Positions 44,216-52,071 of a stretch of 64,000 bases of DNA are shown here, one piece after another (the stretch's first letter is position 1; each line of letters starts with the position of its first letter). Position numbers and translations under genes: made by a program. The notes beneath the pieces are model-generated. The model saw nothing but the letters and a program-made list of their open reading frames with translations, did not search any database and was not told where the DNA came from. The stretch covers positions 5,022,001 through 5,086,000 of the forward strand of contig NC_016887.1 of assembly GCF_000284035.1 (NCBI RefSeq), read 5' to 3'. The stretch is from Nocardia cyriacigeorgica GUH-2. GTDB lineage: Bacteria > Actinomycetota > Actinomycetes > Mycobacteriales > Mycobacteriaceae.

Positions 44216-44324
44216 GATCACTCCTGAGGTCGGTGGCCGGTGTGCCTGTCGGGCTGATCCGGCGGTGTTCACAGCTTCGCGCCGGAGGGGCACCCACCAC
44301 ATCCGTGGCGACCACGGAACCCAC

Positions 44325-44366
44325 CACGGATCGCGCACACGCAGTCACGGATCGCGAGCACGCAGC
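44325..44366. repeat. Tandem 21-bp direct repeat
   Basis: Two adjoining 21-bp units beginning CACGGATCGCG and ending ACGCAG (44325-44345, 44346-44366), identical at 18 positions. They lie upstream of the LuxR-ATPase gene. Confidence 0.7.
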
Positions 44367-44376
44367 GCCTCCGTGC

Positions 44377-44395
44377 CGCCTCCGTACCGGAGGCG
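44377..44395. promoter_or_regulatory. Inverted repeat CGCCTCCG-N3-CGGAGGCG
   Basis: Perfect 8-bp arms with a three-base centre, 39 bases before the LuxR-ATPase start and next to the tandem repeat. Candidate autoregulatory site. Confidence 0.5.
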
Positions 44396-44433
44396 CGCAG
44401 TATGATCACGCGATCACGAGCAGGATGGGAGTC

Positions 44434-47235
44434 ATGGCGGCGACGGTGGAGATCTCGGCGCGCGAAGCCGAGGTGCTCTCGCTGGTGGGGCAGCATCTGA
44501 GCAACGCCGAGATCGCTGCGCGCTTGTTCATCTCGGTGCGGACCGTGGAGAGCCATGTGTCCTCGTTGCTGCGCAAATTGGAGGTTCCGGATCGGCGGGC
44601 GCTGGCCCAGCACGCGGCCGAACCGCAGGCCGATGCGCAACCGCAGCCCGCACCGGCCCTGCCGAAACCGCTCACCTCGTTCATCGGCCGCGCCCGCGAA
44701 CGCTCCGAGCTGACCGCGCTGATCACCGAGCACCGGCAGGTCAGCGCCGTCGGCCCGGGCGGGGTGGGTAAGACCCGGCTCGCGCTGGCCGTCGCCGCCG
44801 ACGCGGCCGCCGCCTTTCCGGACGGCGTGTGGTTCGTCGATCTGGTGCCGATCACCAGCCCCGACATCTGCATGGTCGCCGGGACGGTCGCACTCGCCCT
44901 CGGTCTCGGCGAGCAGCCCGGCCGTGGCATGGACGAGTCGGTGCTCGCCGCGCTCGCCGACCGCCAGGCCCTGCTGATTCTCGACAACTGCGAGCACGTC
45001 CTGGACGGCGTGGCGCCGTTCATCGAACGCCTGCTCGCCGCCTGCCCCCGGATGACGGTGCTGGCGACCAGCCGCGCCCGGCTGATGGTTCCGTTCGAGC
45101 GCGTGTATCCGGTGGCGCCGATGTCGCTGGCCGGCGCGGGCGATTCGGACGCGGTCGAGCTGTTCATGGATCGCGCCGCCGCGAGCGGTTGGCCGCCGAA
45201 CAATGCCCTGCGCGACCAGGTTTCCACCTTCTGCGAACGCCTCGATGGCGTCGCGCTGGCGATCGAACTGGCCGCCGCCCGCTGGACCACTCTCGGCCTG
45301 GACGGGCTCGAGGCCGGGCTGTCGGATCAGCTGCGCATGCTGTCGGGCGGCTCCCGCGCCGAGGACCGGCACCGCTCGGTGCGCGCCGCCCTGGACTGGA
45401 GCCACAACCTGCTCGATCCCGACGACCGGGTCCTACTGCGCCGCATCTCGGTGTTCATGAAGTCGTTCACCGTGCAGGCCGCCGCGCAGGTCGCCGGACT
45501 GGACTTGGGAGTCGCCGCCGACGGGCTTGCGCGTCTGGCCGAACAGAGCCTGCTGGTGGTGACGGCGACCGCGCACGGCACCGACTACCGCGCCCTGGAG
45601 ACCATCCGCCAGTACGGCATGGAACGCCTGACCGAGGCCGGCGAACTGCTCGACACCCGCTCCCGTCATCTGCGCTGGTGCCTGACCGAGGCGGAGGCGC
45701 TCGACGTCGTCGGCGCCGATTGGCGCGCCCGCTTCGACCGGGTGGCCGACGATCTCCGCGCCGCCCTGTCCTGGGCCGCCGACTACCCCGACCAGCGCTC
45801 CGACGCCTGCGCGCTCGCCGAGCGGATGGCCCGATCCTGTTTCACCCGCAACCTGGTCGGCGAATCCCAGATGCGCTACGAGCAGGCCGCCGCCCTCGCC
45901 GACGACCCGGCCGCGGCGGCCTCGATGCTGCGCCAGGCGGCGGGCGCGGCCGGCTGCCAGCTGCGCGGCGAGGACATGGACCGCCTGCATCGCGAAGCCG
46001 CCGAGGCCGCCCGCCGGTCCGGTGACACCGCGGGCGCCGCCTGCGATCTGGCCACTGCGGCCGCCGACTCGTATCGTTTCGCCGGCAAGTTCGTCCGGGT
46101 GCTGCCCGCAGCGGAATCGCGCGCCCTGATCGACGAGGCGCGGCAACTCGCGGCCGTCGACCCCCACGCTCAGGCGGCAGTGGCATTGGCCGAGGCCGGA
46201 CGGATGCTCACCGAAAACCTCTCCGCCCAGCACCCGGAAGGCGAGGTGGTCCCGCAGACCCTCGCCTGCGCCGAACACGCCGTCGACCTGGCCCAGCGCA
46301 CCGGCGATCCGCTCGCCGCCTCCGCCGCACTCGACACCCTCGCCGGCGTGCAGAGCTGGGCCGGTGACACCTTCGGCGCCGCCGCCACCACCCTGCGCCG
46401 CATGGCGGTCCTGGACTCCGCCCCGCCCACGCCGCCCGCCACTCACGAACTGATCGAAGCGCTCGGCGAAGCCACCGAAGCGAGCCTCGGCGCCGGCGAT
46501 CTGCCGAGCGCCCGCCGCTGGGCCCACCGCCTCGCCGAACACCCGTTGCTCGCCGAGGTCGGCCACCGCGCCACCAGCTGGCTGCTGGTTGCCGACGCAC
46601 TGGCGGGCAATGTCGAGCAGGTCCGCACGCACAGCGTCCGCTTCCTCGATTCCTGGCAGCGCGCCGGCAGCCCCGCCCGCTCGCTGCTGGGTCCCGCGAT
46701 GGCCGGGGTCGCGATGATCCACGACCTGCGCGACGACCAGGACGCCCACGCCGAATGGGCCGAGTACGCCCGCCGCGTCGACACCACCCCGGTGCGCACC
46801 CACGGCTACGGCGCCGTCTTCGACGCCCTCGCCCTACTCCACCACGGCCAGGCCGCCCAGGCGGTGCAGCGCATGGCTGCCGCGCCCGACGAGGTGTGGC
46901 GCTGGGTCACCTGGATCTGGTTGCACTGGTACGTGGCGTTGCGCGCCGAAGCCGCCGTGCTTGCTGGTAGCCCGGAATCCGCCGAATGCATCGCGGAGGC
47001 CCGAAACATCGTGTCGGGCAACCCGATTGCCGAAGCCCTCGTGGAACGAGCCGACGCTTTGCTCGCCGGAGACACCCAGCGAACGCTCGCCACCGCCACG
47101 ACCTTCGAGGCGGCCGGCTGCGGTTACCAGGCGGCACGGTCCCGGATCCTCGCCGGTGGAGACGACGCCGCTCAGGGAATTGCCGCGATCGCCGACCTCG
47201 GCCTCACCCCAATGGCGCCGGTCAGAGGGCGGTGA
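44434..47235 (+). CDS. LuxR-type HTH/NB-ARC ATPase large regulator
   Basis: A 933-residue STAND-type regulator. An N-terminal LuxR/FixJ helix-turn-helix (ISAREAEVLSLVGQHLSNAEIAARLFISVRTVESHVSSLLRKL, residues 7-49) precedes an NB-ARC-like ATPase (GPGGVGKT at 107-114, ALLILDNCEHVL Walker B, VLATSRARL sensor) and a long helical repeat region of about 500 residues. The HTH at the N-terminus is the reverse of the classic MalT order. ATG 44434 with AGGA eight bases upstream is used; ATG 44425 is possible. Likely target is the divergent VOC operon, by position only. Confidence 0.9.
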   Translation: MAATVEISAREAEVLSLVGQHLSNAEIAARLFISVRTVESHVSSLLRKLEVPDRRALAQHAAEPQADAQPQPAPALPKPLTSFIGRARERSELTALITEHRQVSAVGPGGVGKTRLALAVAADAAAAFPDGVWFVDLVPITSPDICMVAGTVALALGLGEQPGRGMDESVLAALADRQALLILDNCEHVLDGVAPFIERLLAACPRMTVLATSRARLMVPFERVYPVAPMSLAGAGDSDAVELFMDRAAASGWPPNNALRDQVSTFCERLDGVALAIELAAARWTTLGLDGLEAGLSDQLRMLSGGSRAEDRHRSVRAALDWSHNLLDPDDRVLLRRISVFMKSFTVQAAAQVAGLDLGVAADGLARLAEQSLLVVTATAHGTDYRALETIRQYGMERLTEAGELLDTRSRHLRWCLTEAEALDVVGADWRARFDRVADDLRAALSWAADYPDQRSDACALAERMARSCFTRNLVGESQMRYEQAAALADDPAAAASMLRQAAGAAGCQLRGEDMDRLHREAAEAARRSGDTAGAACDLATAAADSYRFAGKFVRVLPAAESRALIDEARQLAAVDPHAQAAVALAEAGRMLTENLSAQHPEGEVVPQTLACAEHAVDLAQRTGDPLAASAALDTLAGVQSWAGDTFGAAATTLRRMAVLDSAPPTPPATHELIEALGEATEASLGAGDLPSARRWAHRLAEHPLLAEVGHRATSWLLVADALAGNVEQVRTHSVRFLDSWQRAGSPARSLLGPAMAGVAMIHDLRDDQDAHAEWAEYARRVDTTPVRTHGYGAVFDALALLHHGQAAQAVQRMAAAPDEVWRWVTWIWLHWYVALRAEAAVLAGSPESAECIAEARNIVSGNPIAEALVERADALLAGDTQRTLATATTFEAAGCGYQAARSRILAGGDDAAQGIAAIADLGLTPMAPVRGR

Positions 47236-47256
47236 CAGAGCGAGACGATCGCTTCC

Positions 47257-47262
47257 TACAGT
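47257..47262 (+). promoter_or_regulatory. Probable -10 element of a leaderless NUDIX transcript
   Basis: TACAGT ends seven bases before the GTG at 47270, which has no ribosome site. Confidence 0.4.
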
Positions 47263-47269
47263 GGAACCC

Positions 47270-47668
47270 GTGATCCGTACCGCCGCCCTCGCCCACATCC
47301 GTGACCGCCGCCTCATCCAGACGCGCTCGGTGGGCAAAGAGGTCTTCTACATGGCGGGCGGCAAGATCGACCCCGGTGAGACGCCGGTGGAGGCGTTGCA
47401 TCGGGAGATCCGCGAGGAACTGGGCGTCGGCGTGACCGGGGTCGAGCAACTGGGTGTCTTCCACGCCGAAGCCTACGGGCACACCCCTGGCACCCAGTTG
47501 CAGATGAACTGCTTCACCGCCGACCTCACCGGCGACCCGACACCCACCAGCGAGATCGCCGAACTGCGCTACTTCACCGTCAGCGAGTACGCGGCCATGG
47601 ACCACGTCGCGCCCGGTTCGATGATGGTGTTCCGGCACCTCCACGAACTCGGCCTCATCGACTGGTGA
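47270..47668 (+). CDS. NUDIX hydrolase
   Basis: A 132-residue pyrophosphohydrolase. The NUDIX box is complete: GKIDPGETPVEALHREIREELGV fits Gx5Ex7REUxEExGU. Members cleave nucleoside diphosphates linked to other moieties, often for housecleaning; the substrate here is unknown. GTG 47270 (MIRTAALAHIRDRRLIQTRS) is chosen because a TACAGT box precedes it; a GTG at 47261 overlaps that box, and longer frames run into the LuxR gene. Confidence 0.9.
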   Translation: MIRTAALAHIRDRRLIQTRSVGKEVFYMAGGKIDPGETPVEALHREIREELGVGVTGVEQLGVFHAEAYGHTPGTQLQMNCFTADLTGDPTPTSEIAELRYFTVSEYAAMDHVAPGSMMVFRHLHELGLIDW

Positions 47669-48026
47669 ATGCGGTTGCTGAACGTCAGCTTTCAGCACTC
47701 GGCGCCCGCACACCCCGCACCCGCGTAAAGCCCTCTACCACTTCGTTTCCCGGCGACGGTCCCGCTGGTCAACCACCATCGCCGTTCGATCTCGGCCGCA
47801 GAACAAACCCGTAGCAACCGAAAAACCCAGTGCGATGGGAAATCTCGCCCGGTAGACTGCACAGTGCGCCCGGAACGAGCGCAGCGGCGCCCCCACCCGA
47901 GCCACCTCGGCTCACCAGGGTGAAGCGATGCGCCATCACCGAACTCATCCCGGGCGTCCAAACTTCCCGCCGCGAAACACCATCTGCGGCATACCCATAC
48001 GAGCCGCTCCGGCCCCGCAACGACAT
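47669..48026. other. Intergenic region
   Basis: About 358 bases between the NUDIX gene and the convergent mca operon terminator. Several frames are open, but none has a recognisable product or ribosome site. Nothing else seen. Confidence 0.5.
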
Positions 48027-48058
48027 CGGGCCCGAGACCATCCACGGTCTCGGGCCCG
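48027..48058 (-). terminator. Terminator of the mca operon
   Basis: Perfect 13-bp inverted repeat (CGGGCCCGAGACC and complement) with a six-base loop, 16 bases after the stop of the small membrane protein gene. Confidence 0.75.
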
Positions 48059-48074
48059 ACGCGAACTTCAGCAC

Positions 48075-48380
48075 TCAGCCGGTTTCCGCACGTCCACCGG
48101 TATCGGCGTGTCCGTCGGAATCAGCACGCTTGCCGGCGTCCTCCTCCTCGTCCGCGCGCAACGCGATGCCCGGCTCGGTCCCCTCATCGGCCGCCTGATC
48201 CGGCTCTGGATGTTCGGGCTCGAACTTTTCGGGCAGATTCTTCAGATGCTTGTTCATCGAGCGGACCAGCAGGAACGTGCCGACCAGCAGGATCAGCACG
48301 ATGATGAGACCGAACGGCGAGGCCTTGCCGAATTCGGGGCCGGTCGGGGTGCCCGGGGTCTGGGCGAGTAGAGCGAGCAT
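48075..48380 (-). CDS. Small single-pass membrane protein (Rv1081c-type)
   Basis: A 101-residue protein: short N-terminus (MLALLAQTPGTPTGPEFGKASPF), one membrane helix (GLIIVLILLVGTFLLV), then RSMNKHLKNLPEKFEPEHPEP and an acidic tail. The RSMNKHLKNLP.F sequence following the helix is the conserved core. Its ATG overlaps the mca stop by one base (TGATG), so it is translated with mca. The same pairing exists in M. tuberculosis (Rv1081c-Rv1082, recollection). Function unknown. Confidence 0.9.
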   Translation of the reverse strand: MLALLAQTPGTPTGPEFGKASPFGLIIVLILLVGTFLLVRSMNKHLKNLPEKFEPEHPEPDQAADEGTEPGIALRADEEEDAGKRADSDGHADTGGRAETG

Positions 48381-49264
48381 CACCGGTGCTCGTCCCCGAT
48401 GCCGGCGAACAGGTCGTTCTCGGGCAGCGCGGTGCGCACCCGGGTGCGGGCCAGCTCGAACTCCTCGGTGGGCCACAGCCGCTGCTGGATCTCCAGCGGA
48501 ATGGCGAAGAACGCGCCGTTGGGGTCGATCTGGGTGGCGTGCGCGCGCAGGGCGTCGTCACGCTGCGCGAAGTACTTGGCGCATTCGACCTGCGTGGTGA
48601 CGCGGGTCATCACATCGCCGCGCTCCACCGCGTACTTGCGCATCCGGTCCAGCCACTCTTGCATCGGGAACGGCTCGCCGACGCGGTCGTACTCCTCGGC
48701 GAACACCTCCAGCCTGCGGATGGAGAACCCGTGGTTGTAGTACAGCTTGAGCGGCGTCCACGGCTCGCCCGCGTCCGGGAACTGCTCGGGATCGCCCGCG
48801 GCCTCGAACGCGGCCACCGACACCTCATGGCAGCGGATATGGTCCGGATGCGGATAGCCGCCGGTCTCGTCGTAGGTGGTCATGACGTGCGGCTTGAACT
48901 CGCGCACCACCCGCACCAGCGCCTCGGTGGCCTCCTCCAGCGGCGCCAGCGCGAAGCAGCCCTCGGGCAGCGGCGGCAGCGGGTCGCCTTCGGGCAGCCC
49001 GGAGTCTACGAACCCCAGCCAGGTCTGCTCGACGCCGAGCGCGGCGGCCGCGGCCGCCATCTCCTCGCGCCGGATCTCATCGATTCGGTCCAGCACACCG
49101 GGGGTGTCCATGGCCGGGTTCAGGATGCTGCCACGTTCGCCGCCGGTCAGCGTGACGACGAGGACATCGTTGCCCTCGTCGGCGCACCTAGCGGTGGTCG
49201 CGGCGCCCTTGCTGGATTCGTCGTCGGGGTGGGCGTGCACCGCCATGAGGCGAAGGCCACTCAC
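48380..49264 (-). CDS. mca: Mycothiol S-conjugate amidase
   Basis: A 294-residue zinc amidase that cleaves mycothiol conjugates of electrophiles so that mercapturic acids can be exported. MAVHAHPDDESSKG (H12, D14, D15) and GGYPHPDHIRCHE supply zinc ligands and catalytic Asp of the PIG-L/LmbE fold; TGGERGSILNPAMDTPGV is also diagnostic. Presence of this gene shows a mycothiol-producing actinomycete. GTG start at 49264. Confidence 0.96.
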   Translation of the reverse strand: MSGLRLMAVHAHPDDESSKGAATTARCADEGNDVLVVTLTGGERGSILNPAMDTPGVLDRIDEIRREEMAAAAAALGVEQTWLGFVDSGLPEGDPLPPLPEGCFALAPLEEATEALVRVVREFKPHVMTTYDETGGYPHPDHIRCHEVSVAAFEAAGDPEQFPDAGEPWTPLKLYYNHGFSIRRLEVFAEEYDRVGEPFPMQEWLDRMRKYAVERGDVMTRVTTQVECAKYFAQRDDALRAHATQIDPNGAFFAIPLEIQQRLWPTEEFELARTRVRTALPENDLFAGIGDEHR

Positions 49265-49414
49265 TTCACGTTCACCGTCGCTCTCGCATCGCGGGTGGGT
49301 CGGGAGATTCCCGTCAGGTCTTCGTTCTCTATAGTTCCATTCCGACCGATTCTGTTCCGACCTACCCCCCGCGAGCGCTCGTCAGCGCCCGGACCGGGGG
49401 CCGAAGGACACCGC

Positions 49415-49483
49415 ATGACCGCCTCGAAGCCCGCCGCCGTCCGCGCGCGTACCGGGAGTCATGCGACAAAGGACACCCCATGA
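49415..49483 (+). CDS. Candidate 22-residue leader ORF coupled to DUF4307 gene
   Basis: A 22-codon ORF starting MTASKPAAVRARTG, with GAAGGA six bases upstream; its TGA overlaps the DUF4307 ATG (49480-49483). The bases around its start (AAGGACACCGCATGACCGC) almost repeat those around the DUF4307 start (AAGGACACCCCATGACCGC), as though the initiation region had been duplicated. The peptide is basic and has no known match. It may simply couple ribosomes to the next gene. Confidence 0.5.
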   Translation: MTASKPAAVRARTGSHATKDTP

Positions 49484-49956
49484 CCGCGCCGGACCCCAGC
49501 CGCGCCGCCGACGTCGCGGCCCGCAATGCCGACCGCTACGGCGCCCGCCCGTCCGGCCGGCGCACCAGGCGCAAGCTGATCGCGCTCGGCCTCGGTCTGG
49601 TGGTGCTGGTGGCCGGCGTCGTGGTGGCCTATCTGGGCTGGTCGAAGTACGGCCCCGACGACATCCAGGCCGAGCAGCTCGGCTACACCGTCATCGACGA
49701 TTCGACCATCGAGATCCGGATCAAGGTCACCCGTGACGATCCGACCCGGCCGGTGGTCTGCTTCGTCCGCGCCATGGCCAGGGACAACTCCGAGGTCGGC
49801 CGCCGTGAGGTGCTGATCGAGGGCGCCGCGCCCGACGCCACCGAGGACTACGGCACCATCGAGCTCACCACCCGGGTCCGGTCCTCCGAACGGCCCTCCT
49901 CTGGCAGCGTCTACGGCTGCACCGACAAGGTCCCCGCGTACCTGCGCGCGGGCTGA
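49480..49956 (+). CDS. DUF4307 membrane protein
   Basis: A 158-residue protein: basic N-terminus (ARNADRYGARPSGRRTRRK), one membrane helix (LIALGLGLVVLVAGVVVAYLGW), and an extracytoplasmic beta-rich domain (LGYTVIDDSTIEIRIKVTRDDPTRPVVCFVRAMARDNSEVGRREVLI) with two cysteines (VVCFVRA, YGCTDK). Matches DUF4307, found beside mca in Mycobacteriales. AAAGGA precedes ATG. Function unknown. Confidence 0.9.
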   Translation: MTAPDPSRAADVAARNADRYGARPSGRRTRRKLIALGLGLVVLVAGVVVAYLGWSKYGPDDIQAEQLGYTVIDDSTIEIRIKVTRDDPTRPVVCFVRAMARDNSEVGRREVLIEGAAPDATEDYGTIELTTRVRSSERPSSGSVYGCTDKVPAYLRAG

Positions 49957-50247
49957 AATACCGCCTCTACGGCGGGAACTGTTCAGAAAATAAACTCCGA
50001 CCTGCGCATTTATGAACCATGCTAAAATGGCTGCACGCACGGTTCCGGGGCTCGGAGCCGTGTTTGCTGCATTGGCGGCCAGCGCAGTTCCGGATCGGCG
50101 AGATTATCCGGGACCAGGTCTGTCGGGGTTCGAAGAACGTCCCAGGATCGCTCTAGCCGTCGGCTTGTGCATGCCCGCGTGCGGGTGGGTACTCGCAGTA
50201 TCAGGGAATCCTGGCTCGCCGGGAACAACTACTAGGGAGTGATCGAG

Positions 50248-50742
50248 ATGACTGAGACGAACGTGACCTGGCTGACCCCGGAGTCGCACGACAGGCTCAA
50301 GAGCGAACTCGACGCGCTCATTGCCAACCGTCCGGTCATCGCCGCCGAGATCAACGAACGCCGGGAAGAGGGCGACCTCAAGGAGAACGGCGGATACCAC
50401 GCCGCGCGCGAGGAGCAGGGCCAGCAGGAAGCTCGCATTCGCCAGCTCCAGGAACTGCTGAACAACGCCAAGGTGGGCGTCGCGCCCACCAAGTCCGGCG
50501 TCGCGCTGCCCGGCTCGGTGGTCAAGGTCTACTACGACGGCGACGAGTCCGATACCGAGACCTTCCTCATCGCCACCCGCGAAGAGGGCCTCAGCGACTC
50601 CAAGCTGGAGACCTACTCCCCCAACTCCCCGCTGGGTGGTGCGCTCATCGACGCCAAGGTCGGCGAGACCCGCGAATACACCCTGCCCAACGGCAACACC
50701 ATGAAGGTGACGTTGATCAGCGCGGAGCCCTACCACAGCTGA
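50248..50742 (+). CDS. greA: Transcription elongation factor GreA
   Basis: A 164-residue GreA that enters the RNA polymerase secondary channel and stimulates transcript cleavage in backtracked complexes. The N-terminal coiled coil contains the tip INERREEGDLKENGGYHAAREEQGQQEARI with the acidic pair, and the C-terminal FKBP-like domain ends YSPNSPLGGALIDAKVGETREYTLPNG. ATG 50248 is used (homologue starts MTDTQVTWLT; AGGGAG upstream) rather than GTG 50239. Terminator follows. Confidence 0.97.
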   Translation: MTETNVTWLTPESHDRLKSELDALIANRPVIAAEINERREEGDLKENGGYHAAREEQGQQEARIRQLQELLNNAKVGVAPTKSGVALPGSVVKVYYDGDESDTETFLIATREEGLSDSKLETYSPNSPLGGALIDAKVGETREYTLPNGNTMKVTLISAEPYHS

Positions 50743-50785
50743 TCCGGCGCACGGCCGGCATCGCCCGGCCGGGCCCGCAGACGCC

Positions 50786-50820
50786 AACGGCCGCATCCGA
50801 TGCTTCGGGTGCGGCCGTTT
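50786..50820. terminator. Bidirectional terminator between greA and metB
   Basis: A 15-bp stem (AACGGCCGCATCCGA; one G-T pair) with a four-base loop and TTTCGTC after it, between converging genes. Confidence 0.85.
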
Positions 50821-50836
50821 CGTCATGTGGCGGATC

Positions 50837-51979
50837 TCAGCTCAGCGCCTGCTCGAGGTCGGCGAGCAGATCGCTGACGTCCTCGATGCCGACCGACAGT
50901 CGCACCAGATCGGCGGGCACCTCCAGCATCGACCCCGCGGTGGACGCGTGGGTCATGGCCGCCGGATGCTCGATCAGCGATTCCACCCCGCCCAGCGATT
51001 CGGCCAGGGTGAAGATCTTGGTGCGGGAGCAGACGTCGCGGGCGGCGTCGGGGCCGTCGTTCAGGCGCACCGAGATCATGCCGCCGAAGCGGCGCATCTG
51101 CTTGTCGGCGACGGCGTGTCCGGGGTGCTCGTTCAGGCCGGGGTAGATGACCTGGGAGATCTTCGGGTGCCGGGTCAGGAACTCGGCCAGGGTCTCGGCG
51201 TTGTCGCAGTGCCGGTCCATCCGCAGCGCCAGGGTCTTGGTGCCGCGCATGGTGAGGAAGGCGTCGAACGGGCCGGGGACCGCGCCCGCGCCGTTCTGCA
51301 GGAACGCGAACGCGGCGTCGAGTTCGGCGTCGTTGGTGATCAGCGCGCCACCGATGACGTCGGAGTGGCCGCCCAGGTACTTGGTGGTCGAATGCACCAC
51401 GATGTCGGCGCCCAGCAGCAGCGGCTGTTGCAGGTACGGGGTGGCGAAGGTGTTGTCGACCACCAGCTTGGCGCCTGCGGCGTGCGCCACGTCGGCGAGC
51501 GCGGGGATGTCACCGATGCTGAGCAGCGGGTTGGTGGGGGTCTCGATCCACACCAGCTTGGTGTTCGGGCGGATCGCGGCGCGCATCTCGTCGACGTTGA
51601 ACACGTGCGCCGGCGAGTGCTCGATGCCCCACTGGCTGAACACCTTGTCGATGAGCCGGAAGGTGCCGCCGTAGGCGTCGTCGGGGATGACGATGTGGTC
51701 GCCGGGGCGCAGGGTGGCGCGCAGGGCGCAGTCGGTGGCGGCCATACCGGAGGCGAAGGCCCGGCCGTAGCGGCCCGATTCCAGCGCGGCCAGGTTGGCT
51801 TCCAGCGCGGTGCGGGTCGGGTTGCCGGTGCGGCCGTATTCGTAGCCGTCCCGCAGGCCGCCGACGCCGTCCTGGGCGAAGGTGGAGCTTGCGTAGATGG
51901 GCACGTTCACCGCGCCGGTCTGGGGATCGGGATCGAAACCGGCGTGCACGGCCCTGGTGGAGAATCCCAGCTCACTCAT
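50837..51979 (-). CDS. metB: Cystathionine gamma-synthase
   Basis: A 380-residue PLP enzyme of the Cys/Met metabolism family, joining O-activated homoserine and cysteine to cystathionine. FSTRAVHAGFDPDPQTGAVNVPIYASSTF, YGRTGNPTRTALE and HSTTKYLGGHSDVIGG with PLP lysine K200 identify it. In this block its partner cbs lies further right, so the two transsulfuration directions are neighbours in the genome. ATG 51979 lies seven bases after TAGGCT, suggesting a leaderless message. Divergent from an acyl-CoA dehydrogenase. Confidence 0.95.
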   Translation of the reverse strand: MSELGFSTRAVHAGFDPDPQTGAVNVPIYASSTFAQDGVGGLRDGYEYGRTGNPTRTALEANLAALESGRYGRAFASGMAATDCALRATLRPGDHIVIPDDAYGGTFRLIDKVFSQWGIEHSPAHVFNVDEMRAAIRPNTKLVWIETPTNPLLSIGDIPALADVAHAAGAKLVVDNTFATPYLQQPLLLGADIVVHSTTKYLGGHSDVIGGALITNDAELDAAFAFLQNGAGAVPGPFDAFLTMRGTKTLALRMDRHCDNAETLAEFLTRHPKISQVIYPGLNEHPGHAVADKQMRRFGGMISVRLNDGPDAARDVCSRTKIFTLAESLGGVESLIEHPAAMTHASTAGSMLEVPADLVRLSVGIEDVSDLLADLEQALS

Positions 51980-51986
51980 GTGCCTC

Positions 51987-51992
51987 AGCCTA
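51987..51992 (-). promoter_or_regulatory. Probable -10 element of a leaderless metB transcript
   Basis: TAGGCT on the minus strand ends seven bases before the ATG at 51979. Confidence 0.45.
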
Positions 51993-52059
51993 AAGGCAGC
52001 GCTTTCGCGGCCGACGAGCGGTTCTCCCCTTACCCCTCTCGGGTCGGATACGGCCCGTT

Positions 52060-52065
52060 TAGTCT
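52060..52065 (+). promoter_or_regulatory. Probable -10 element of a leaderless acyl-CoA dehydrogenase transcript
   Basis: TAGTCT ends six bases before the ATG at 52072; no ribosome site is present. Confidence 0.5.
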
Positions 52066-52071
52066 GTCCCC

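Noticed and set aside
43545..44348. Long upstream extension of the single-domain VOC frame
   Set aside because: Overlaps the two-domain VOC gene in another frame; the real start at 43544 has a ribosome site.
47830..48198. 122-codon plus-strand ORF between NUDIX and mca operons
   Set aside because: Spans the mca operon terminator and overlaps the small membrane protein gene in antisense; no product recognised.
50012..50242. 76-codon ORF upstream of greA
   Set aside because: No ribosome site or known homologue; composition like a leader region, and the AT-rich start (TAAAAT) is better read as a promoter.
51980..52071. SAM or other riboswitch before metB
   Set aside because: The interval is 92 bases, shared with a divergent promoter, and the metB message seems leaderless; no riboswitch-like pairing seen.
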